A DNA stretch of 64,000 nt, taken from positions 37,978,728-38,042,727 of the forward strand of contig OX031069.1 in the NCBI GenBank assembly GCA_943736015.1, in the 5' to 3' direction. The notes under the pieces are model-generated. The model was not told the DNA's origin, did not search any database, and saw only the letters and a list, made by a program, of their open reading frames with translations. How positions within the stretch are numbered: position 1 is the stretch's first letter; every line of letters starts with the position of its first letter. The stretch is from Tridacna crocea (taxonomy: Eukaryota; Mollusca; Bivalvia; Cardiida; Cardiidae). Below, piece after piece: positions 23,301-35,300 of this stretch. Position numbers and translations under genes: made by a program.

Positions 23301-26300
23301 GAAGAAATTCTTAAAAATTCTTCTTCTCTGAAACCGCTGGTCAGATTTTGAAATAATTTAACAGAAATGTTCCTTGGATGACCCTTTTTAAAAAATGTTT
23401 GTGAAATTTTGATCCATCAAGAAACATGGCTTTGGTGAATTGTCTATGAAGAAATCCTTTAAAATTCTTCTTCTCTGAAACGGCAGATCAGATTTTGAAA
23501 TAATTTCACAGAGATGTTTCTTGGGTGATCCTTTTCAAAAATTGTTCGTGAAATTTTGATTCGTCAAGAAACATGGCTCTGATGAAAGGGGGCTACTTGC
23601 ACTGTACGGACATGAAGAATTTCTTGAAAATTCTTGAAAATTCTTCTTCTCTGAAACTGTTGGTTAGATTTTAACACAATTTCACATAAATGTTCCTTGA
23701 ATGACTCTTTTCAAAATTTGTTTGTGAAATTTTGATAGGTCAATAAACATGGCTTTGGTGAATGGGGGCTACTTGCACTGTACGGAAATTAAGAAACAGG
23801 TGACCTTTTGAAAATTCCTTGGCAAAATAATGATTTTGTTTCCAGTGTTTCAATACCTCAAAACTCAAAAATAAAATGGCTATGGTCCTCTCAAAAATCC
23901 AGGTGAGCGATCCAGGGCCATCTTGGCCCTCTTGTTTCATTTTTGGTGGGAAATCTGAAAATAGCTTAAGAGGCTTCGTAGCCTTTAAAGGGAATACCAC
24001 CAATAAAACTTTCTTGTTTAATTTATGATTCTTAATCATTGATGATTTGTATTGTTTTTTTGTATAAATTTCAGTGGTATATACATGTACATGTATATTT
24101 TTTAATTTGGTGTGATGTAAAAAATCTAAATACCCATCTTTTAACTGTTTAAAGTTTTATAAACATTTGGGCCAAAACTCAATCAAAATAAGAATTAAAA
24201 TACAATCAAGATATTTATATTTTATGCTAATTATTAACTCTTAGGCTGCTAAGGGTGATTCAGTGACCTATAGTGGTTAGTGTAGATCAAGATCAGACTC
24301 TACAGAACATACAGTCTGATCATGGATCTGCACTTTCTGAGAAGGAGATATTATTCCTCAAAGCAAACGTTTGAAATATGAATATTTGGACTTTCAGTAT
24401 AGAAATAAAAATTCTATACTAGTCAATAAGAAGGATAAAGGTTAAAAAGAACATTGCTTTTATAACTCATATATAGACCTGTTTACTCCTATGGACTCGC
24501 CGTAGTTACTACGGATTTTGCTGTAAAATTACGCTCTATGGCTCGAAAATCGAAAACTACCGATCGTCCCATCAAAATTGGTTTTAGGTAGTTTCTGTTT
24601 TGTGGGTACTTAAATATAGATCGTAGGCAGTCAGACGCATGCGCGATTAAAAACCAGAGGGCTTGCAAAGCTACCCATGACAAGGAGAAGCGTCACCAAG
24701 ACCCGGATGTTGGGTGATGCAGGGTTCTCGTTTGACACGGGACTCCTGATTTTAACGCTTTGAAATCTGAAATGACCTGTTTCTGATGCTAAAAAATATC
24801 TGCCTAAGAGTCAATCTGATGCACGAGATTACCAGTCGAAGGGTCATATAAATTATGTCAGATGTGTCTTTCAGGAGTGTAGACTATAATAAACATGATC
24901 AGTGTCAACTCTGTACAGACAGAGCTCTGTTTATCACATGTAATCAAGCTGGCGAGTAGCGAGTCATTTATATATCGTCGAGTGTCCTTATTCCGTGAGT
25001 GTCTTTGAACCGGTAATTTTTGTGTACATCTCGTTGAACACATATCTTGATGACGTCACACAGTATTTCTGCTCGTAACCCTTACCAATATTCGAATGTT
25101 TCATTTCCCTGAAATTTCAGACAAATAGAAGACAAATACACCAGAAAATAAACGAACTAATCATCACATGTTTAAGAAATCTACGTATTTTTTCTTGGTG
25201 TTGAGATCATCAACTTCCTGCTGTAAATACTACCGAACTACCGGAATTAGGTCACACCATGTTTGCACATGAAGGCTGATGGTGTGTTCTTTATTTATGC
25301 TTGAACATGAAAATAGTTTTCCAAGTTATTCTTTTCATATGAAAGTGACCAGAAATTATTTTTTTATGAAGGCAAGTAATTTCTAGCTCATTTTTTGGTC
25401 TTAATTCTTAATTTCATCAAGTTGTTTCTTTATCATCATGGAATACAGACAGTCGAGGCTACATGAAAACACAATAAAGGTGTTAATCCAATTATCTAAC
25501 GTAAAATGACAGGTTTTCAAGTTAACTGCTACCCGAATTAACAAATTTATGTCAAATGATGCACTAATACTTGTAAAAGAATTAAGTGATTTGAAAAAAA
25601 AAAAGATCGCTAGAAAAAACGTGAAAACCCATGACACAACAGAAATCAGTTTGACGTCATCCAATCAGAGGCACTTCAAACTATCTTTTCATCTTTTGTA
25701 ACAAATATAAATAGTGAATTTATACTTATTTCTTTAAGAAACAATAGATGAAAGCAAAAATCTCTGTTTAAAAATTTGGAAAACTTTTTTTTTTTGAGAT
25801 AAAAATAAACAACAACTAATAGATTGGGGGGGGCGCATTTGAGACAGAGGTTATGCCTTCTTGTCTTAAATTATTAGCGCTGAAAGAATTGTGAAAGAAA
25901 AAGTAAGTAGACAAGAAAAGAAGACTGAAATCTCAGGAAATAACATTTTTTTTAATGGACCTTTTCATTCTCCCTCCCTTTTTCCACAATGTTCTAGGCC
26001 TAGAAAGACAAATGAAATAGTTCCAGCCACATTTGAGTTGTTGTCTTCAAATGTCTAACATAGTTGTAATCTAGTCAAATTTTTTTGTTGTTTGGTAAAC
26101 AATACAAAAATGATACTTAAGTCTATTTATTTATCAAGATGATGCATATACTAGAGCTGCAATTTAAAATTCTTCTGTCCACTTCATTCCAACAAGTCTC
26201 TGCATAAGGGTATTTTCTTATCTGATTCCTTCCCATAAACAAAGGATATAAATGGCAAGTTTTTATTATTTCACTCTTATTTCTCCATGATAATTTTGAT

Positions 26301-29300
26301 CCTTGGATATCACTATTTGATTCCTGGATATTCCAATTTGACTTATGAAAATTTGGGTCCAAGAGTCAATGACTCTTTGGATTCTGTACCTAGTGAGAAC
26401 CCTGTGATGGCTTCGAAACGATCGGCAGCTGAAGCGGACGGTGAAGATGGAAAAAAGAAGAAAAAACAAACAATCACAGATATAAAATTGCGTACCATGA
26501 CTTGTGGTCATTCTTACAACCTTCAGGAAAAGGAGACGCATACATACACTGTTCGCTGAAGTTTTTATGTGTGAATTCATAAGTCAAAATTGATATTCAA
26601 AATACTAGTCATTCTCAATAATCTGGCGTAGCTAGGGGGTTTGATTACTTTCTTTTCTTAGAACCACCAGGTGCTAAATCCCACACCCCAAGTCAATTTA
26701 ATGGTCCTAGCAGTGTTGATATTAACTATACTGGTCAAACTTAGACTCGGGCATTGAGACTTTCACTTGTAGATTCCCTTTGATCATAAAGTGAAAGTGT
26801 CTAAGCTTGAATCTGAGCAAAGGTAGTTTTGTCATTTGCTGAGGCTCTAGTTTTTAAAACAAAAAATAAGATTGCCTTTCCTGAAATTTTGTGTTTTCAT
26901 GCCCTGCTATAATTTGTTGCATGTATCAACAAGTTAACTTTATGGCTATTCTGTAGTGATTACTTTGTTTTTAACTGATGCAAGTATTGCATATTTATGC
27001 AGCACTGAAAGCATTTCAGAACAAAGCTGTAGATATGCTTAACTTCGAAATATATGCAGATTCTTATGTAGGCTGTACTTGGATTTTCAGCAGAAAACAA
27101 GGATGACAAATTAATGTACAGTCGAAACTGTCTTAAGCAGCCAACCAAGGGACAAGCCAAAAGTGGCTGCATACGACAGTTGGCTGCTTAACACAGATCA
27201 GATTAGCAAAAATATTTTCCATTCTTTCGCAACAAATTTAAAATTTTCAATCACATTTATGATTTACATTGTTGTCTGCAAAAGCTTTCAATTCGGACAA
27301 GTCCATTTTTTTTTTTAAATTCCACTGCCGATGATAACTGTTGAAAACATTGTGGAATGAAAATAGAAATCATTCCTCATGAGCACTTTCACCTCTTCCA
27401 GTCTTTCTCTGCTATACATTTTTATTGTAATCAGTAGATTTCCTTTGTTATCCAAGACCCATAACGTGTATATATGTGTACATCCAAAGTTGACAGAGTT
27501 GACACGTGTGTATTTTAGGTTAATCGAGTTCATTGTTTATAAATAGAAATAAAAGTACACAGTTTTACCCAAGGTCAATCGATCAATTTGAAAACGGTCC
27601 GAGCAGGTAGGCTACCTGTAAGAGTGGAATTAATGTTGTTCACCTCACGTACATGTAAGCAGGTAAATTATGTTGTGAATTTTATCTACAAACGCAAAAT
27701 AACATATTCATCGCGATCCTAAGATGCAGACAATAATGAGTGAAAAGTTAATAATCAACGAAAACGATGAGAAAAAGCGAAGTTCTAAACTCTTGTGCTC
27801 AAACTGATCGGTGGGATTCCAATCAATCTAAAAATAGACGACCTGCTACCCTGACATCACTGACATTCAACGTCGGCAATATTCCACGGGTTAGCCAGTG
27901 ACTTTCAGTATGACAGATTGTCTTGTTTGATCATATTTTTTCTTGCAGACCACAGTATTGGGCCTCGAAAAAGAATAAATATCTTTTACTGTCCCAAAAT
28001 TTACACGAATTATGGTACTCGGCGCCATTTTGGGAATTGGTAACCTTGTTTTCAATAGTAATGTAAAGCATTGTGGGGAAGCAGCGTCTATCTGCCGATC
28101 GAATAGCAAAGAATAGCCCGCTATAACACCGTTTATGCAAAGTGTACACCAACACTTTGAAGTTCAACTGTTTATCACACATGTTGATTGGTATAGCGTC
28201 GCGGTGTATGCACATGGAGCCAGACATATTAATTATTTTTTCACACTACCTGCTAGCAAGTAGTCAGGTCGCGTGACCACTTTATTGGATATGCTTTAAG
28301 TGCAATTAAGATCTTCAAATGTGACTGCTGACCACATATCACACTTTACCGTTAATTAAAGGACTTTTAAAGAGTTAATTTGCACGGGCAGGCCTGAACT
28401 GACCGTTAATCACAGATTGGCCGCCACGCACGTATGACCGCTAACTCAGATTCAACTGTATATACTTCTGAACACTCAAAATCAATTTCGGAGTACACAC
28501 AGGTCTTCAACTTGTGGGGGCCTAGCCAGCCCTCAGACCCCTGGTCTTGCATTTTTAACCGCCTTTCACTTCACAAAAAAGAGAGAAAAAAAAAACCCCA
28601 AAAGCATCACTTTTATCCTTACTTTTCTGTGATTGATCGCTTGAAAAGCCTACTGATACATGTACATAACCCAGTAATGAAGTTTTCGTGCTGACAATGA
28701 ATGCTGGCAGAAGTAAAAACTACTGATGGCAGCCGAAAACTACTGAGAGAAGGTGTCCAAACTACTGAAAAGTGAAGCATGAGGTAAACAGGTCTGCAAA
28801 TATTCAATTGTGGTTTTGATAAAATTTCTACTTCAAGGTCGAGAGTCTTGATTTTCTTAATGGAAGACTGAAAGGATTCATGACACAGTACAATGAAACT
28901 GTCAGGGGTGCTTCTATGGACCTTGTGTTCTTCAAGGATGCTATGGTACATCTTGTGAAGGTAATCATTTCCAATGTTTTACATCTTCCTTATTATGACT
29001 AATAGTACTGATTTAATACTACCACCTGAATACAAAATTTTTATATCTATATCCAACTCTGCAGTCCCATATATTGGTATTTGCACAAGAGTAGTCACGC
29101 TTTCAAGTTACATACTGTGTACAAAAGCAAAATGATGTCTAATCAAGAAGTTTCAAAAATATGTTAATATGAATCACAGTTATGCAATTAAAACCTTTTT
29201 CAGAGTACCTGGACAAAATCCACCTATAGCCATTGCACTGTCCTTTGTGTCAGTATTGACATCAGCATTGGTATTTCATGGAGTCTGCAACCACATTTAA

Positions 29301-32300
29301 CTGTTTCCCAGACAAAAAAATTTTAGATGGGTCCAAATTGAAAGCACTTGCATAAGAAAAAATGAATGTAATTCAAAGATTGAAATTTGTTTCCAACAGG
29401 GTAGAAAAAATTGTGCGAAAAGTAGTAAATGCTAATTACCAGCATTTTCTCCTTTTCCCATTATGTTTTCTATAGGCTTCTTTCACAGAGTTTTAAAAAA
29501 TGGGGGTTGTGTGGTAAAGACTTAAATCAAAGTACCAACATTTAAGTTTTTAAAGAGATCTCAATTTTCTAATCATACAATGAAATCGAGTAATACAGGG
29601 TGACCCAAAATGAGTGCAACCCATATCTTAGTTAACCCATTACCACACAATCCCTACTTTTGACGCCCCTGAGAAAGAAGCCTTTTGAAAACACTGTAGG
29701 AAAAGGAGAAAATGCTGGTAACCAGCATTTTCTCCTTTTCCAACAGTGTTTTCTACCCTTCCCAGAACAAATTTCAATTTTTCAGTCACCTTTATTTTGT
29801 CGTCTGCAAATGCTTTCAATTTGAACCAGTCTAAAATTTTGTCGTGTGGTAATGGGTTAATAAAATCGTGAAAATTAATCCAATTCGTTTATGTTGCAGA
29901 TTCCACTAGTGGAGAGGATAACAACTAGAGAAAATAACTGCCAGTATTAAAATTACCTTGGACAACTGAACAAAAAACATTTTGTGTTGAGACCTATTTT
30001 GAGACAAAATCGTTCAAGTCAGTGCAGGCAAGATTCTGAAGGGAGTTTAACTTTAATGACTATCCTGATAAAAGTCAGATTTACTGATGGGCTCAAAATC
30101 TGACTTTTATCAGGATAGTCGTTAAAGTTAAACTCCCTTCAGCCGACTTGAACGATTCTGTCTCAAAATAGGTCTCAAGACAAAATATTTTCGTTCAGTT
30201 GTGCAATACATTTTTAGCACTGGCTGTTATTTTCTCTTGTTGTTATCCTCTTCTCTGGTGGAATCTGTGACGTAAAACAAATTGGATTACTTTTCACGAT
30301 TTTATTCCCTATGATATGGGTTGCACTCATTTTGGGTCACCCTTTAATTGGTAGTATAACAGAATAAAAATATGGTTAGGCTCCTCTATACCTCCAACCA
30401 TGCTAGTGGCTCATATTTTCCAAACTATTATTGATTGACAGCCAGATAAAGTTTCAAGAGCAATACCCTAACCATGCTCATGCCTATAAAATCAAGGTTA
30501 CTGATTTTGAACTTTTCATGTTAAAGCTGTGTAGATACCCTATTTTCCAGACTAAAATGTAATGATTGCTATCCCCAACTAGAAACTTATTCTGGGAGCT
30601 GTGCTCTCCGATGACTGGTAGTTCATGTTTTTTTTTTTCTGTTTGAACATGTAAATTCAAATGAAATAGGTCTCAACATTGTTGTTTTGTTCCAATCATC
30701 AGATTGAAATAAAGATGTTAATTCCTACACATGCTTGGGCACAATGCTGAATTCACTTTGATTCCTGTAGAACCAGCTTATGTTTTGGACATGATTATTG
30801 CTTGTCAGGGATATGACCTGGTTCTGTAGTGTACTTGTCCATTCAAATTTACCCTTGTGCCCAAGTATGAAAGATAACCTCGTAATACGAAATTGATTTG
30901 GTGTTTTCTCTGCCTTACCATATTCATTTATTATTTGCTCTATATCTACAGTAAATGTTCTTTTAGTACATAGATTAGAATTGAATTCAATTCAATTGAC
31001 CTTGTTACAGTTAAAATTTGTTTCTATTTTTTTATCATATTTTCTTACTTTGGTGTGTAATAAGTGCTGGCAACTTTTCATCTAAAAAATTATTGACTAA
31101 TTTACTCTTGATGGTATTATACTAGATTTCCCGCATCATCAGAACACCAAGAGGAAACGCATTACTTGTTGGTGTTGGTGGATCAGGGAAGCAGTCTCTA
31201 ACAAGATTAGCATCTTTCATAGCCAACTACAAAATTTTTCAAATAACACTTAGCAGGTAAGTGCTTCATTTCTTTAACCCTTTCCCAAACAATCCCTGGT
31301 TTTTACGGGTCTGGAATAGTAGCCTTTTGAAAATATTGTGGGAAAAGGAGAAAATGCTGGTAACCAGCATTTTCTCCTTTTCCAACAATGTTTTCTACCC
31401 TATCATAGACAGAAATTATCTTTTCAGCAAGAGTTGAATTGTTGTCTGCAAATGCTTTCAATTTGGTCTAGTCCAAAAGTTTGTCGTTTGGGAAAGGGTT
31501 AAAAAAGATTAATGGATGCAATAACCATAAATTGTGACATACCCTGTAACATCCTTCTGCTATCAAGAACTGGAAATTTCTTCCTGAACTGTCTAAAGGG
31601 AAAAGATATGAGCTGTGCTCTGTTAAGAGGGGCAAGGTTCCCACAGGCTTGAAAAGTGCATGAGAATGGGGGTAGTCTTGAAAAGTCCTTGAAACAGAGT
31701 TTTGTCTTGAAAAGTACTGGAAAATTTATATCTAGCCATGAAAAGTACTTAGATTTCAGGCTTTTTACATGACGATTAGTAAATACTTATAAGAATTGCT
31801 TTAGCAATGACAAAACAAGAAAATTACATCAACAAATAGGGTCCAATACATCTATGCCGCTTCCGAGTATGAGAATGTGTAAGACAGTTTTATTAGGTAC
31901 GAAAGTATTTTGTTATGAAACAACTGTATATACACCGGTTCCCTGCTTTTAGGTGCTATCGCTGCTTTATATAGTAATCGATCCGGGTCTAGTTTATGCA
32001 GTATTGTAAGCACTATCTCCCTTCAAAGGATTCATGTTTCGTAAAGTTATTGTCTGCAAGGTTTAGTGCTTTTGTTACGTTTTAATTCCGGATTTGTAGA
32101 AATTGGAATACGGAAATATGTTTTCCGTTGGGATTGGTCCAGAAAAGACCCTTGGGCCAAGGAAAGGAACGATAGATATATAAAGCCTGTAGCTGTCGTA
32201 GCTGTAGAAAAGAGATCGATATTGCTTGCAAGGGTGAAAGCGCGCCCTGGTCTCATTCCAAAAGCGAGTTGCATTAAGAAGGTGGAAAGTCCATGAGTGG

Positions 32301-35300
32301 AATGTTTTCAGACTATTTTGTAAAATGTTCAGTCATAAAAACGAGTCCAAGTGTAAAAAAGAAAAGTACAACTACAGCGTTGCCGTCAGGGGCAGAACTG
32401 ACCGTTCCTAATCTCATTGTGTTTAAGAAAATTAGAGAAAACCTGTCTTTGGCTTAAAAAAGGTAGGTATTATATTTTTAAAAAAGGTCCTTGAAATTGA
32501 GTTTTATGTACTTGAAAAGTCCTGAAAAAGTCCTTGAATTTAGTCAGCACTTGCCCATATGAACCCTGGAGGGGGTTTAATACATCTGCAAAAATTTTCA
32601 ACACCTACAATCCTATGGGATTGTTAATGACTATATTACGGATGGTTATGATTAACATTTTGTTACGAATAGTTGCAAGTATGTTAGAACTATTTATGAG
32701 TCCTTTTTTTTTTTTGTGCAAAAAGCATGCAATTCTCTATGTATCATCATCATTCAACAGCCTATACCCAGCACGACAACATATGAGAGACACAAACAGC
32801 AATTACATCAGCATTGTATATCAACAGGGTTTTCATTTTGAAATGAAACAACAGATGGATTGACCAAAACAACAGGCAGGGGGTCAAGGGGGCCACCTAG
32901 GCCCCCTTGTGGGTCCAGGGCAACGCCCTGGTAGGGGGACCAGGGGGGCTGAAAACGATTCTGAGCTTTTTTTAAACCTATTTTGTGAGGTCTCCTTGAT
33001 GGTAAATCTGGTTTTTTTTTCTCTATCATTATGTCATGAGTTTGCTCTTAAAACATTATTTGGATCTCACTTGTACATATACAGTATGTAAGTGAGGTCC
33101 AAATACTGTTTTGAGAAAAATACACATATAAAATATGAAAACAAATGTTAACATGTCTTACTTCACAGCCAGTTAAGAGTAAGACATACATATACCTATT
33201 TGATTTTTTTTACAAAGAGCAAAGGAGATAGGACATTTCATTTTTATTATTTAAATTTACTTTCTAAATCTTAAATTTGACCCAATTCACCTTAAAACAT
33301 TTAACAAATTAAATAATCTTTCATATATCTCAGATCAATGCATTCGCTTTTTAGCTCACCTGAGCACAACGTGCTCAAGGGGAGCTTTTAGGATCACCCG
33401 GTGTCCGTCGTCCATCGTCCGTCGTGCGTCGTCAACAATTCTTTAAACATCAACTCCTCCTAAACCGCTGGGCGGATTTGGACCAAACTTGGCAGGAATG
33501 TTCCTTGGGAGGTCCTCTTTAAAAATTGTTCACAGAATTTGATTCCATCAAAAACTCTGGTTGCCATGGCAACCAAATGGAATTTTTTAGCAAATTCTTT
33601 AAAAATCTTCTCCTCTGAAACGGCTGGTTGGATTTTAAAATAATTTCACAGATATGTTCCTTGGGTGACCCTTTTCAAAATTTGTTCGTGAAATTTTGAT
33701 TCGTCAAAAAATGTGGCTCTGGTGAATGGGGGCTTCTTGCACTATACAGAAATGAAGGAATTCTTTAAAAATCTTCTCCTCTGAAACCGCTGGTCGGATT
33801 TTGAAATAATTTCACAGATATGTTCCTTGGGTGACCCTTTTCAAAAATTGTTCGTGAAATTTTGATTGGTCAAAAAATGTGGCTCTGGTGAATGGGGGCT
33901 TCTTGCACTGTACAGCAATGAAGGAATTCTTAAAAAATCTTCTTCTCTGAAACCGCTGGTCAGATTTTGAAATAATTTCACAGAGATGTTCATTGGGTGA
34001 CCCTTTTCAAAAATTGTTTGCGAAATTTTGATTGGTCGAGAAACATGGCTCTGGTGAATGGGAGCTACTTGCACTATACAGAAATGAAGAAATTCTTAAA
34101 AATTCTTCCTCTCTGAAACCGCTGGCCAGATTTTAAAATAATTTCACACAGATGTTCCTTGGGTGACCCTTTTCAAAAATTGTTCGCGAAAATTTGATCC
34201 GTCAAGAAACATGGCTCTGGTGAATGGGGGCTTCTTGCACTATACAGAAATGAAGAAATTCTTAAAAATTCTTCTTCTCTGAAACCGCTGGCCAGATTTT
34301 GAAATAATTTCACAGAGATATTCCTTGGGTGACCCTTTTCTAAAATTGTTCGCGAAATTTTGATTGGCCAAGAAACATGGCTCTAGTGAATGGGGGCTAC
34401 TTGCACTAGATGGAAATGAAGAAATTCTTGAAAATTCTTCTTCTCTGAAACCCGTGGTCAGATTTTAAAATAATCTGACAGAGATGTTCCTTGGGTGACC
34501 CTTTCCAAAAGCTGTACATATAATTTTGAACCGTCAAGAAACATGGCTCTTGTGAATGGGGGCTACTTGCACTATACGGACATGATGAAATTCTTTAAAA
34601 TTCTCTTTCTCTGAAACCCCTGGTCAGATTTTGAAATAATTTCAGAGAGATGTTCCTTGGGTGACCCTTTTCAAAACTTGTTTGTAAATTTTGATCCATC
34701 AAGAAACATGGCTCTCGTGGATGGGGGTTACTTGCTCTTATACAGAAATGAAGAATTCTTAAAAATTCTTCTCTTTGAAACTGATGGTCAGATTTCGAAA
34801 TTAATTTTACAGGTGACCTTTTGAAAATTGCTTTGCAAAATTATAAATTTGGTTCCAATGTTTCAACGCTAGAAAAGAAAAAAAAAAAATAGACTATGGT
34901 CATCTCAAAAATTCAGGTGAGCGATCCAGGGCCATCTTGGCCCTCTTGTATGGTAAATATCCGAAGACAAAAATAATATGAAACATAAAGTATGTATTGT
35001 CGATGTACAATAGTTCGACATCAACTCGCTTCTCGGGATTAAAATTGCAAAACGGTCTGTAAAAAACTGAGTCACGCACTTTAAACTTTATTGTTAATTT
35101 TATGTCAACTTTACTAACCGGCGTCATCGTCTAATTTGGTGTTTTTAAAACCAAAATCAAATAAACAGCAATTTGCGGACTTCTTTCTCTTTGCTTTGGC
35201 GTCCATGATTACCAAATGGAGATTGGAGCAAGGTATCGAGGCCTATGATTGGATAATTGTATGCAAGCATCCAATGAATGACCGCATAACATTCATAAAC

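Noticed and set aside
25401-25664. 87-codon minus-strand frame with a Phe-rich run
   Set aside because: Poly-A/T tracts create the run; no homology recognised and no supporting signals.
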